Origin: Lepidostoma basale
Taxonomy: Eukaryota; Arthropoda; Insecta; Trichoptera; Lepidostomatidae
Assembly: GCA_022606425.2 (NCBI GenBank)
Contig: JAHDVF020000009.1
Coordinates: 1,240,001 to 1,304,000 of the forward strand
DNA: 64,000 bases
Direction of reading: 5' to 3'
Of this stretch, positions 21,420 to 36,493 are shown piece after piece; the stretch's first letter is position 1; each line of letters begins with the position of its first letter. The notes under the pieces are model-generated. The model made no database searches and was not told where the DNA came from. It saw nothing but the letters and a program-made list of their open reading frames with translations. A program made the position numbers and the translations under genes.

Positions 21420-21662
21420 TTGAATCGTGCCACATTCTCCTTGGTCTTCCTCTATATCTAGTTCCGTTTACATATACTTGGCATGATCAAATCAATCAAA
21501 TATTACATGATGGTCGTGTGAGGAGTCGGAGAAATCGATGTGTGTGCATGACATGATGTATAAATATTGAGGAATCGAGAGAAGTATGTCAGGAAATAAC
21601 AGTGTGGCGGTCCATTATTTCAGCCTACCCTTTTGGGAGACGGCATGATGGTTAGTAAGTTA
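21420..21662 (+). mobile_element. LINE-A copy with inverted 5' part (twin priming)
   Basis: 21479-21662 is a plus-strand LINE-A end (TGGCATGATCAAATCAATCA, CCATTATTTCAGCCTACCC, TTAG-type tail). 21420-21475 is the adjacent upstream LINE-A segment (coding RGRPRRMWHD) on the minus strand. The two meet at a short overlap, the known mark of twin-primed LINE integration. Confidence 0.75.
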
Positions 21663-21664
21663 GT

Positions 21665-21985
21665 TTGAAAAAAAAAAATCTTCTTATGTGGTCTGTTCTC
21701 CAGAGTGTTGCTCTTCCTGTGATATAGCTGTCCTTCCATCCTTTAGGAGGTCTTCCACGAGGACGAGTCCCATGAGGCTGATTATGTAGTGCAATATAGG
21801 GAAGTCTGGTGTGTCCATTCTTTGAACATGACCTCACCAGTCCCTTCTTCGCTGTTTGATCCATCTTATAATATACTCAACCACACATCTCCAATTCTGA
21901 TGTTTCTTACGTGATCTCTCAGTGTCTTGCCTGCTATTGTCCTCAGCGTCCTCATCTCGGAAGTCCTTTGAAATGAATCGATAAA
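21665..21985 (-). mobile_element. LINE-B type 3' fragment
   Basis: Minus-strand frames give FRDEDAEDNSRQDTERSRKK, IIRWIKQRRRDW and then, shifted, MDTPDFPILHY or TRPRGRPPKGWKD. These match the end of reverse transcriptases like those at 50220-50360 and 63820-64000. Frameshifted. Confidence 0.65.
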
Positions 21986-21989
21986 AATA

Positions 21990-23190
21990 TATTTGAAATG
22001 AGTAAATAAAATAAAAACAAACAAATAAAATAGAAATTATTTTAATTATACAAAAAATAATTACATAAGAAGGTAGAGCCACATTCTGCAGAAATAATAT
22101 AAATAACACTAACAATTAAAGATTTGGTATTAACTGCACAATACTCATACATAAGTTATGAAGAGATAAGATATGTTAAATGATTAAAAATCATAATTTT
22201 CAATTTAATAAGGTAAAAATAATTTCTACTTAAAATAAAATACAATTTTCATATTCTTAATATGTTTTTCTTCATATCTTAAGTCAGTCAAACAAAATAT
22301 GGCATACTGTTTCAGCATAAAATAATAAAAATCATTCTTTCAAATACGGTTCTTTATTTAAAATGTTGCCAGTGCAATTTATATACACAGAAAATACGTT
22401 TGAAATTTGGTATATTATAATATTCTTCAGATAGTAAAAGTACAGACAATATGTTTTTTTTTATTTCACTGTGAGGAAAATGTAGCTTATACTGCATGTT
22501 ACGTGTGAAGGGTGATGGTTCATTATTTTTTTTTAAATCCAGACTTACACCGGCTTTTCATGCATTCTCATATAGGCCTAGCATTACTAAATGAAACAAA
22601 ACACCCATGAAAATAAAGGCAAACCATAAAAAATGTCACTTCAATTTCAATAAACTATGTTTTAAAACCTATGGAAAGTATCAATGACATTAATCAATAG
22701 TAAATAAACTAAAATACTTTAAGTATGTAGAAATAAAGGCGATACATTATATTTTTTATTCACTTATTGTTAGATATCCAAAAAAAACAACACATTTTTA
22801 ACAGTTTCGTATTTAAAATACTTCCTACTGAAAAATATTTCAGTTTGGATGAAAAATATTTTTTATAATTTCATTAGTAAAATTAAATTAATGAAATATG
22901 CGATTTTGTAAACAAAAAGAATGATAAAAAAATATAGCTGTGCAATAACTTGTAATGATTTTTTTTAACAATATATATTTTTTAAATTAATAATATTGTA
23001 CTCAAAAAATATTTAAGACTTATGGACTTTTGCACCATTAACTGTTAAATAATCGTAAAAGTTGAATATTCTTAATTGTTTACGTCGCCAATATTTTTAC
23101 AAACTAAATTCAATTACAATGAAATAATTTTTTACAATATTCGTATTAAAGATTAAATCACAAGTATTAACAAAATAATTTAAGCTAATG
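21990..23190. other. AT-rich DNA between TMF1 and TVP23
   Basis: Very AT-rich with no gene or identified repeat copy; it probably includes the TVP23 3' UTR at its right end. Confidence 0.5.
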
Positions 23191-23193
23191 GAA

Positions 23194-26623
<3,430 letters not shown>

Positions 26624-26925
26624 ACTCTAGCAAAATTCTATCGACTGAAGTAAGCTGCGACTGGCTATGACATCTGTCAAACTAGTATGTAAAATCCATA
26701 CGGCCAGTGCTGTATTTACATTTCACTCGTACATACTTCAGTGGAAACGATCAGCCGTCATTTTTCTTTATCGTCTCGGCCATTTGTTTCTGTGCAAAAT
26801 GTCGCCTTCTGTCAAGGGCGGTATTTTAACGCGAAATTCATGAGTTCCATCAACTTGCTCGTACATTTTCGAGTGGCATCGAAACCCTCATCGTGTTTAT
26901 ATGTAAATATAAATCGAGTTTTGTG
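26624..26925. promoter_or_regulatory. shared bidirectional promoter region of TVP23 and ZNRF gene
   Basis: The two divergent start codons are separated by 302 bases that must hold both 5' UTRs. No TATA box stands out. A 9-bp inverted repeat, ACTGAAGTA (26644-26652) and TACTTCAGT (26734-26742), is the only symmetrical motif noted. Shared regulation is inferred from layout. Confidence 0.6.
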
Positions 26926-27286
26926 ATGGGTGCCAAAGCGAGCACCGCAAACGGCGGGCAGAGTCCGAGGACCAGAACTTTTTCGACGAGCTCGAGCTCA
27001 GAAGTAGTCGCGGGCAGTACCGGCTTCAGCTTGCTGAGGGCTATCCCGGGAGTTCAAGTGTCCAGTGACCGACAGCGGGCTCGCTCCCTGTCCTCCGTAC
27101 CCGACCTGCACGCTTCGCATGAGGCGATCGCGATCCCCGCCAACTCGCAGAGCTACGATGTGTCCGCAGGAGCCAGCCCCGAGACAGACTCCAGCTCGGC
27201 CGAGGAGGCCGGGGGCGCCGCGGCCGTGTCCCTGGGCCGCGTGTACGCCGCGCATTCGCTGCCTTCCCACATCTGGTCCTTCAACG
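26926..27286 (+). CDS. ZNRF2: ZNRF1/2-like E3 ubiquitin ligase, first coding exon only
   Basis: ZNRF proteins are membrane-anchored RING-type E3 ubiquitin ligases of endosomes and lysosomes. The exon encodes 120 aa plus one base. MGAKAS at the start is an N-myristoylation signal as in ZNRF2 (MGAKQS), followed by a Ser/Thr-rich SPRTRTFSTSSSSE, the RARSLSSVPDL motif and LPSHIWSFN just before the zinc finger, where ZNRF2 has LPAHLSPHMFGG. The donor is GTATGT at 27287. The zinc-finger and RING exons were not found in the remaining 36.7 kb, so the gene is partial here. An upstream in-frame ATG at 26893 is rejected because it would bury the myristoylation site. Higher in GC than its surroundings. 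Confidence 0.82.
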
Positions 27287-27289
27287 GTA

Positions 27290-29640
27290 TGTTCCCAAGT
27301 ATGTACCCTAACATGTGTTCATTGTATACATTCGTCTATTACTTAATTAGATAATAATCCAATAACAAAACAATATGAGTTAGTATGCTGCCTTATCAAA
27401 TCAATTGATTGTAAATAAATGACGTCACGGCGAGCGAACGCCGTACGTATGTTTACATTTTTAGATTTCCCACTTTAGTGGCGGAATCCTGTGGAAGTTG
27501 CTCTTTGTAGGGTTATGTTGTTGTGTGCACAAGCATCATCCAGCTCTGTTACCCGCAGGAAGACTCGTCATCTGGATTTAGATCACAGATCACATCACAT
27601 GGCACAATTGCTTCTTGTGCGTACGTGATATTGCTTAGCTTTTTCGGCAAATTTGATCGGAAATTTCAATAACAACCAAAGGTTACATAATTATGACAAC
27701 TTAAACAAGACGATAACAACCGTGGCAAATAGAAATATCTCATCGACTTGAAACTTCAGTGCTTTGCGGAGAAAACGCGTATTTTTTTTAGAGTGACGTT
27801 AAATAAATATACAGTGACATATACACATACATGTATATAACAATAATATGCCGCTGCGCACTTCGCTATTACTGCAATAACGTAATTTTTCTGTAATACA
27901 AAATTTACGAAATTATGTAAAAAATGTAATTCAAATGAAAACACTATTCTCAAATTGTTTACTAATTGATTCTTATTACCCGCCTCCTTGACCCTAAATG
28001 TAAATGTATGTATAATATATGGTATATAATTTTTATTTCTATGTATGAAATGTACAAACCGTACATATGTTTTAACTTTTGTTTTTTTGTGGTTCAAATA
28101 AAATACTTACTATTTGAGCTTGTAATATAATATATATTATAAATATATAAACTCGTCTAGCAAACTGCTTTGAAAACTTTTAATAATATAGATACATATT
28201 TTGTAATTCTTTTCTGTAACGAAACTGGAAGTTAATTATACGAGTATATTTTTATACATTTCCTATGTAAATTTATATATACTTGCCTACTCTTTATGTA
28301 ATACGACATACATAATATGTACGCGCTCTCATAAACACAATGAAATATTTCATTTTCTTTTATATTTGAATGGTCGTTTCAAAATCATTTGGATTTTATT
28401 TTATTAATTCTACTCTCATCTTTTTAATTATTAACTCTTATAATATTTTTACTTAAGTTAAATAATTATTGTTGTTTTTAAAGCTAAACTTAAAGAACGG
28501 CTTACAATAATAAATTTATAATGTTCACACATAAGGACCATGTCGTAAAAGGCTATTGCAGAATGGTTGTAAAAAAATATATGAAGGAGATAAAACAAAC
28601 GAAGTCAAGGAATATTAGGATTTTTTTTTAATATTCAAATTAATCAAAAGCAGAGATTCTTTTTTCGCTAGTGTCGTATCAATCATTAAAAAGCACTCAT
28701 TGGTGTAAAATAATACGAAAGTACCTAGATATTATATTATGAAATTGTTACGGCTGTATATTCTTTCGTTTCAGGTAATCAGCAATAGTGTTGTACGTTG
28801 ATTAATTTGAATATTCCATGACTAGTGTATCACTTTTTTGTGTTCTTGGTAGGTACCTACCCGCCCAATTGTTTTTTCAGACACAATTTGTTAAGTAATT
28901 ATTTTGTATTTGGATCATGTATTTAAATCTGGAATAGGATGCTCTGATGTCATTTGATAACGTTATTATGTTGATGTTGTTATGGCTACCGCTATTCTAC
29001 GTAAGTAGCAACCAATCATGGAACTTTTCTTTATCATAGATATCCGAAGATCTGTATACATATTCTACGTATCCACTGAATCAGTATTCAGTGTGACGTA
29101 TCTTGCATAAAGTTGTCGGCCATGAATTTAGTTTCTTTGTTTTTTTTTACTCTCTTCGCCAACATTTAGATACGGAACTAGGGTTGCCAAATGTAGCTTG
29201 TTTTAAATAAGTTCTTTATTTAAAATTAACGTCTACTTTTTACGTAATATTATATACTGTTTTTAATATATTATTAACGGAATGTTTGATTTCAATCCGA
29301 CGAATTAATTATAACATTGATGCATATGTTTTATAGCGAAAATCAATGATCGTTGTGAATTTTTGATCCTATTTTTATTTCTATTTTAAATCTTGCTTAA
29401 TATATTAGATTTTTTTGCAGTGCCGATATTTAAGTGTTTATCCATATACTCGTATGTGTCGAAATTATTTTTTAATAATATTTTTACATCAATATAAAAA
29501 AAACAGTGTTACAAATGTATCTGTTCAATAAATGCAAACTAATTGAAATCTCGCTCAATTGTGATAAATAATGCCCTTTTCGATTAAAGTATGTACAAAA
29601 ATAATAAAATGATCACTGAGATGGTTTGGATACGAAATAT
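27290..29640. other. start of the ZNRF intron, no feature
   Basis: 27290-27700 is of mixed composition, then strongly AT-rich. No exon bearing the expected CxxC zinc-finger or RING residues was seen, and no repeat copy was recognised. Confidence 0.5.
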
Positions 29641-29649
29641 TATTAAAAT

Positions 29650-29752
29650 AAAAAAACTAACCATCACGCCGTCTCTCGGAAGGGGTGGGCAGAAAGAATG
29701 GAATGCCATACTTTAACCGATGCGGCACTCCATGCTTCTCTTTTCGCCCCCT
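29650..29752 (-). mobile_element. SINE with LINE-A 3' tail, truncated copy S2
   Basis: On the minus strand: GGGGGCGAAAAGAGAAGCAT, GGAGTGCCGCATCGGTTAAA, the CCATTCTTTCTGCCCACCCC block and GTGATGGTTAG. Only the 3' half remains. Confidence 0.7.
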
Positions 29753-29929
29753 ATTATTAAGAATGTATATAAATGGTATGTTATTGACATTACTGGTACT
29801 CGAAATCGTGGAATAACTAATTAAACAAGTCCAGGACACGCGTTAACACGCGTATATGAAGCCGTATGAATGTATATGGACCTAGAAAAGTAGCCTGATA
29901 GTTAGATTATATATTCACGAATATATAAT

Positions 29930-30262
29930 TTTTACAACTAAATACTGTATTTTTTTCTCGTATACTTATACTTGTATACGAATACTGGATTTCACCCACT
30001 TCATCATCACCCACTTTCATCTTCATAGATGGCACATTGAAACTGACATGTGAAATCTTCCATAGGACTTTAAATATACAACTTCCAAAAATTTGTCATA
30101 CATGGTCATAAAGAAAGGTGGAATGGGGAATGTTGTAATTGCATAGGGCGTGCGCTTGACCCAACCAATGACAGGTCATGGGTCCTGTAAACACCTTGAT
30201 CAACCATATTCAGTTTCCAATTTGCATCTTCGTCTCTATTGAGATACAATTAAAACTAAATA
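29930..30262. repeat. dispersed repeat Z, copy 1
   Basis: Inverted relative to 48280-48655. Shared segments include GGTGGAATGGGGAATGTTGT, AACACCTTGATCAACCATAT and TTTGCATCTTCGTCTCTATT. Non-coding; class unknown. Confidence 0.75.
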
Positions 30263-30554
30263 CTGATTTAAAATCAAGTAAACAAAAATAAAGTTAAACA
30301 TTTTGTCTTCAATAAAATGCATTGAAGCATTTTAATTCTTTTTATTGCTATCTGATGTATGTATATTTTAAAATCTTCGCCAAACGAGAAGGGTGGGGAT
30401 CGATTGTGTTCCAAACAAAATCTGTATGTATCGTCAGGCGGTTTTTGGTAGGACGTCTACGGGTTCATAGTCGGTCAACAGACGTGCTTGAAAGTTGAAC
30501 ATCGACATAAAGAAATTCTCTCCAGACATTTCGATTTTGCGGTTAACAGATTTG

Positions 30555-30780
30555 GCATAACGTACATTAATAGAGGAAGACCGAGGAAAACGTGGCACGA
30601 TCAAATAAATCAAATATTGAATGTCGGCCATGTAAGGAGTCAGAGAAATCGACGCGCGTGCATGACACGATGTATGAATGTTGAGGAAGCGAGAGAAATA
30701 TGTCAGGAAAGAAAGGTGTGGCAGTCCATTCTTTTTGCCTACCCCTTCGGGGAGACGGCGTGATGGTTAGTTAGTTAGTT
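30555..30780 (+). mobile_element. LINE-A 3' fragment
   Basis: Encodes NRGRPRKTWHDQINQILNVG, VRSQRNRRACMTRCMNVEEA and REICQERKVWQSILFAYPFG, then a TTAG repeat tail. 5'-truncated. Confidence 0.85.
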
Positions 30781-31082
30781 ACATTAATAAAACCAGATTA
30801 ACGCTGTATACAAATTTTATAAATAAATGTATTAAACATTGTTTTTCTTCTTGAAATAAAACCGATTCCATTATAACCAATTCCCGTTTTGTCGACTGTG
30901 AGATGGATTGATGATCTTTTTTATGAAATCTTCAACCCCTTAATTCACAAAAGTGATGTGTCCTCCTGTGACTATTTAGTATTTTTGATATAAAACAAGA
31001 TTTTTTCTAAACCTTATTATTTTACTAAATAATCAATAGTTTTGAATTGTCGAGTAACACTTGACATATGTACGGTGGAGGT

Positions 31083-31096
31083 GGGGGGGGGGGGGG
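31083..31096 (+). repeat. G14 homopolymer
   Basis: Fourteen consecutive G in AT-rich DNA, preceded by GGTGGAGGT. Could be a sequencing-sensitive tract. Confidence 0.9.
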
Positions 31097-31726
31097 TGCT
31101 ATTGATGTCGAGTGTGACTTGACCTAAGACCGAAAAGGGTTAAATTATTATATTAGATATAATTGTATATTGGTATATTTCTCTACAATAAAACTTATGA
31201 ATTCCTTAGGCCAACTCAATAGTATCAAAGTGTGATGTTTGGACTTGTACGTGGATATTTTATCATATAGAATCTGATGAGAACATTTTTGGAAAGGTAA
31301 TTTGACGGGTTATTAGCGAGACGCTTTTTAGCAAATAATTTAATTTATATTGGATTAACATCAATGGTCAAACACGTCTTGTGACTGGGTGCTGTGCCCG
31401 CCACTGATGTAATCATATCACTATTTTATTTGTGACGTCATCGATCATTTATTAAAACTATCACACTCTTACCAGGATTTCATGTGGTCAGTGGTTTATT
31501 AAAACATGTTTTAATACCGCTGTACAACCCTGCACTCGGTCAACATTGTTATTGGATTCCATAATTCCAACGATCCGCGCATGTACGTGATTTTCGCTTC
31601 ATGTAATATTAAAATTTATTTTTAATGACTTGCAGCTTCACTATACAGGTACACTATGCATATTCCTCCAATCCGAAGTGATTAATATGTCAAAATTTTA
31701 CTAAACATATTTTTTATAATAATTAT

Positions 31727-31860
31727 TATTATAGGATGAAAGTAGAATAAATGCAGTAGAAATTAGATCTCTTAGACGAATGTGTGGATACTCTGTGTAT
31801 GATAGAGTGTCGAATGAAAATATGAGAAGTGAATGCGGTGCGAATGATGGTGTTATAATT
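31727..31860 (+). mobile_element. LINE-A internal fragment
   Basis: Matches 43981-44105: DESRINAVEIRSLRRMCGYS then VYDRVSNENMRSECGANDGV. Both ends missing. Confidence 0.75.
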
Positions 31861-32229
31861 AATTTCTTAAATATTATTATATATGATATAAATATAATAT
31901 AATATGATAATCAAATATAATAAATATAATGAAGGGGCCAGATTCTACACCCCGTGGAATGACAAAGAGGAAGGCGTCTGATACTTGAAGGGAACAGCAA
32001 TATGAGGAGATGCTTCTAAGATATAATAGAATAAGTGTGAATATACAGGGTGTTTCAGTAGTGATGATACATCTTCGAATTAAAAAAATTCATCAAGTCG
32101 AGATTTTTTTTCTTCGTGTTTTAAGCGATTTTCGTTTATAAAGTAATTTTTTTTATTGTATTGTAAATTACCTGTAAAAATAATATGATATGATAAACAT
32201 GTATTTTAGATCTAAACGAGATTTAAAAA

Positions 32230-32500
32230 AATGGATTAAATGTTTTGTGTAATATCTTTCTAATAAAAATCTTGAAAATTTGGTTTGGTTCATGTGGTGC
32301 TCCCGTAAATTTGGAGATATTTCGTGTATAAGTGAATTGTTTTGGTCAATTTGATTGTTGCCGCACTTTATAAAAGTTAATTGTGACACGTAATACGTTT
32401 GTACTGTTTTGATGTTAAAATTCTACAATTTTTTTTCATTTTATAAAGAATTTTAACAGGTGTAAAAATAAAATGTTCATTTGTTCCAATGACAATATTA
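32230..32500 (-). repeat. dispersed repeat X, copy 2
   Basis: Reverse complement of 515-765, joined directly to a LINE-A-tailed SINE on its right. Confidence 0.65.
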
Positions 32501-32504
32501 TTTG

Positions 32505-32708
32505 ATTTGTTTTGTGGATGTTGGACGATCAAAGAGTGCGCGGAAGATGCCTATCGGTAGCGATGAGGTTCGCAACCCATCACACCACGTCTCCCGCGGG
32601 ACGAAAAGAGAAGGATGGAGTGCCGCATCGGTTAAAGTGTGACAGTCCATTCTTTCTGCCTACCCTTTCGGGGAGATGGCGTGATGGTTAGTTAGTTAGT
32701 TAGTTTAT
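32505..32708 (+). mobile_element. SINE with LINE-A 3' tail, copy S3
   Basis: Body GTTGGACGATCAAAGAGTGC, GATGAGGTTCGCAACCCATC and GGATGGAGTGCCGCATCGG, then the LINE-A 3' segment and the TTAG repeat tail at 32688-32705. The cleanest short copy. Confidence 0.75.
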
Positions 32709-33209
32709 AAAAATCTGTTAACTAAAGGTGTCAAATCTTTTTTTTATATTTGTAGGACGAATGTAAATATTTATTTTTTGATTACCGTATAATATACTCT
32801 GCAATGCTCTGTGCTCGAGTGTCCGGTTCATAGGTTGTTTGAGAAACTCGAATCGTTTTATTATATTAACGGTCCGATTGATAATCATATTATTGACATT
32901 AGTCTATTGGGAGTCAAGGACCTTCAATGGCTGAATCAATTCAATTTGTTTTAGACGTGTGACTATATTTTATCCTTTAAAAAAACTTATAGATTTAAAA
33001 AAAAAATTGTCAATATAATTATTTAATATGAACGAATATCAATCAATGATCAACGGCTATAAAATATTATTTTATTATGGTTCATAACTATTTGGAGTCG
33101 AAATTTAGCATTTTTTATTTATTACCTTTTGTGGTATTAGGGTATGTATGTCTTCGAATCCTATTCGGAATTTCCGGATTCCGAATTTAATTTAGAATTG
33201 TTACATTTA

Positions 33210-33712
33210 AAATGTCTTCTTCTTCTTCTCCGGTGCTACAACCCTTGGTGGGTTTTGGCCTCCTCCAAGAAACGTCTCCACCCCGTCCTGTCTCTGGCCG
33301 CCACCTCCCAATCTTGCCGCTCCAGGACCCGACAATCTGTCACGGCACCATCCAGCCGATACTTCTTCGCCCTGCTGGATTGTCATACAACACTCTTTTG
33401 GGGGGCTCCAGATCTCCCATGCGGTGCAAGTGCCCTAGCCAGCGCAGTCTGTTAATCTTTATAAACTTGACCACGCTGACGTCCTTGTATAGATCGTAGA
33501 GTTCTGTGTTGTATCTCCTTCTCCACGTCTGACCATCCTTAATGGGTCCGAAGATTCTGCGGAAGATCTTCCTTTCGAAGCAGTTTATTTTGCTTTCATC
33601 CCGTTTGGTGAGCGTCCAAGTCTCCGAGGCATATGTTAGAACTGGTCTAATCAGCGTTTTATATATTGTGGTTTTTGTCTTTCTAGACAGTAAACGCGAC
33701 ACAATTTAAATG
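33210..33712 (-). mobile_element. LINE-B reverse transcriptase 3' fragment with GAA tail
   Basis: The minus strand encodes KTLIRPVLTYASETWTLTKR, ESKINCFERKIFRRIFGPIK and LRWLGHLHRMGDLEPPKRVL, then in another frame the usual LINE ending; the 3' tail is a GAA repeat (plus strand TTCTTC at 33212-33227). One of the longer decayed copies. Confidence 0.85.
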
Positions 33713-33714
33713 TA

Positions 33715-34480
33715 TACCTTATTAATCAATTTAACTTTTTTTGTTTATATGTACGAGTACAACATTTCTAGAATATTCTTAATTTCCTCTTCTGTTACAA
33801 AAGTACTGCTAATTTGAATATCCCATCAGTAGTGTCTACTGGAAATGGTGTCTCTCAGTAAATCTAATATTATAAATAATATTGCCTATGGTGTGACCTT
33901 AAGAACGTTTGTTGGAAAAACGGTTTTCTTTGTTTTCATCTTTCCGTGTAAATACATTTTTAACATTTCATGTTATGGCGTAACTATTTGATATGCTATT
34001 TTATACCTTAATAATGAGTTTAAATTTTACATTTTATCATGTATTTTCTTGCTACGTATTCGAACTTATCGCTTGTATATTGTAGATAATTGGTCAAAGG
34101 TCAAATCAGCTCAATTCAAAATAATGTAATACGCATTGCGCTCTGATGAAGTTATATAGAATATGATTACTTTTAAGTAGGGTTGAGTGTTTCTTAAGAC
34201 GGTTGCTTCGTAGTTGGAGAAGTTGGAAAAGTCTTAGTAACTGCTGATGCCTAAAAAAATCATCTCTGTTTTTCTGTATCTGCATAGTTCTGATCGATAA
34301 TTCAACTGAAACATCCATCCATAAGAAGATTTATTTATTTATTGTTTATTTATTGATCATTTACCAAGTACATGGTTTTAATACCTCCCAACTGGGGTTC
34401 TAGGGAGGCATTCATAGCACTCTATAGGATGTTATATAATTTCCTTTCACGTGTACACTTTTTAACTTGTCTATAGAAAA
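33715..34480. other. gene-free AT-rich DNA
   Basis: No exon or identified repeat copy. Confidence 0.5.
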
Positions 34481-34487
34481 TAATATT

Positions 34488-34945
34488 ATTTATTGTTTCT
34501 AGAACAATGATAAACTCCACGTTAAATAATTATTACGAATGAAAACGTCCATTTTCTAGAAGATTTATTATATTTTAGAGAAATGATACGTTTCGCCATG
34601 CTAAGTGGTTATATAAAAAAAAATTATAACGCCTTTGCAGAGATAAACGACCTTCGTGCCCGAGTGGTAAGTGCTTTGACTGCCACCCCAAAGGTCCCGG
34701 GTTCGATTCCCGGCAATGGCAATGTGGTTGTCACACGGCCTTTGGTCTGGCGCAGAATTCACCTGACAATAAAATGGCAATAGATTAGCTACCTATCACA
34801 TTTCGCGAGAATCAATCTGATAGATTTACCCTTTACATCGATTTGGCTTGCGCTGTAATGGTGTAAAGAGCGTTATAATAATAATAATAATCACAATCCC
34901 GTAAAATGTAATACAACTTTTAGAAAACAGGCAAAAGTATTGTAA
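34488..34945. mobile_element. M1 MITE interrupted by a SINE
   Basis: The left end TTATTGTTTCTAGAACAATG with ACGAATGAAAACGTCC is M1; after the SINE the M1 sequence resumes with CCGTAAAATGTAATACAACT and TTTTAGAAAACAGGC. Confidence 0.65.
34640..34905 (+). mobile_element. tRNA-derived SINE (tail type 2)
   Basis: The tRNA-like head CGAGTGGTAAGTGCTTTGAC has an A-box position, and GGTTCGATTCCCGG is a B box. The shared SINE body follows, then the second tail type: TTTACATCGATTTGGCTTGC, GTAAAGAGCG and an ATA/ATAAT repeat. Not a functional tRNA, because the cloverleaf does not close. Confidence 0.85.
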
Positions 34946-35228
34946 CCGCAAAACATAGAGCATAGTTTCATACTTAACTACATTTTTATTCATAGTTTAT
35001 TTTGTGTTTTACATTAAATAGTCACTAAAACGAAAATCTATACATATTTTTTTTATGTATTGTATTATAGTACCACAAAATATTGATTCTTTTTTGTTGC
35101 TTACTTCCGCTACGACATTTAAGTAAAACATTTGTAATTATTAAAAATATAAATATTGTTAGTAGAATTTTCTTCATAGAAGTTCATATGATTTTATAAA
35201 ATAATATATATTAGTTTTATTCTTTGAT

Positions 35229-35310
35229 TTCGATCGGTATCGGCAGCTCGCTTCCATCTTCTGAACTAGTCCAGAAGATGGCGTCGAGGTGCCGAATCTG
35301 GTCGAAACAA
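35229..35310. repeat. hairpin-forming inverted repeat
   Basis: The core CCATCTTCTG (35254-35263) and CAGAAGATGG (35272-35281) pair perfectly around 8 bases; outer arms CGGCAGCTCG and CGAGGTGCCG extend it with one mismatch. Probably the centre of a MITE. Confidence 0.7.
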
Positions 35311-35774
35311 AAGAACAAGTGAATTGGAACTATTATATTTTTAAAATATTATATTTTTCATTACTTCTTATTTTTTATATATTTCTTTATTTAGTTATAA
35401 AAAAATACCTATTTCTTACAACTAGTATATGACATTTTTAAATACATAATAGTTATATTTATAATGAAAACAAATTTAAAAAGAGGAATTAGGCACAAAA
35501 CATACGAAGAATAAATTTAACAACAAGAAAAAAATTAATAACTTAAAAATGTGACCGGACGTACACTATACTCGTACATTATTAGCGGGATTTGTGAACA
35601 TTCTCTGAGTCTTTCGTGACTTGCGGCAAGCTATTAAAACTTTCAAACCCTTATAAAAAAATTGTTTTTGGAACCCCTTGATACTGTTCTATTAAATATA
35701 AAATTTGTTTTGTCTCTCGTTGGGTACCCATATATTTCATAATTGTAAGCAGCCTGGTCACACAAATATTTTGG

Positions 35775-36190
35775 AAGAAGCTTGGACTTGGATCTTCTGG
35801 CTTACAGAGGTTCAGCTCTAATGGCTATTCCTCTTACGTCTGTAGGAAACATTGTTGGAATGTGATTTGGTAGTTGTTTTATGATGGGGCTAAATGTATG
35901 GCCCGGAGTGTCCAACCCTCAATTTGTAAGCAAAAATAAGTGTATTTAAGGTGACCCTCTGTCTTATTGATAGCATCTTCAAATCTTCAAGCATTGTCTT
36001 AATTCGTGTGCGTCTACTGCACCTCAGTACAATTCTCATTGCTCTATTTTGAATTATTTGCATCTTTTGAGTATCGGTTTTATTGATCAAATATAGAATG
36101 GTGGAACAATAATTAAAGTGAGGGGCAACTAACGCATTGTACACCAGGTGTGCATGTTCTCTATCCAATTTATTTCTAATTCTGCCCAGA
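35775..36190 (-). mobile_element. LINE reverse transcriptase C-terminal fragment
   Basis: The minus strand encodes LVYNALVAPHFNYCSTILYL, KMQIIQNRAMRIVLRCSRRT and LSIRQRVTLNTLIFAYKLRV, typical of the end of CR1/Jockey-like reverse transcriptases. Its 3' part (35785-35880) equals the sequence that LINE-A interrupted at 17125-17770. Confidence 0.8.
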
Positions 36191-36493
36191 AAAGCGACCT
36201 TTTAGCAACTTTTTTAGTCACGTATGCGGCGTGCCTGCCAAATTTCAATCTATTATCAAAAATTATTCCCAAATACTTTTATTCATCTTTTTTGTCTACA
36301 TAATGTTCTGGTTATCATAATTATCTTTATGAATAAAATTATGTATTCACATGGTAAATGTAACAAAAACATCGATTTTTGTTGTACCAAAAAAAAAAGA
36401 TTGTTCATTTTCATGTGTAATAATCAAAAGTGAAAAAAACAGGTTTTTGGATTATATATATATTTTTGGCTTTGGATGGACATATTTGTAATA

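Noticed and set aside
26893..26925. Upstream in-frame ATG for the ZNRF gene
   Set aside because: Would add 11 residues before the myristoylation signal MGAKAS, which must be N-terminal.
26998..27270. Open frame antisense to the ZNRF exon
   Set aside because: A shadow of the GC-rich coding exon on the other strand; no family resemblance.
34640..34720. Possible tRNA genes at GGTTCGATTCC motifs
   Set aside because: All copies share a SINE body and lack a closed cloverleaf; they are SINE heads, not tRNA genes.
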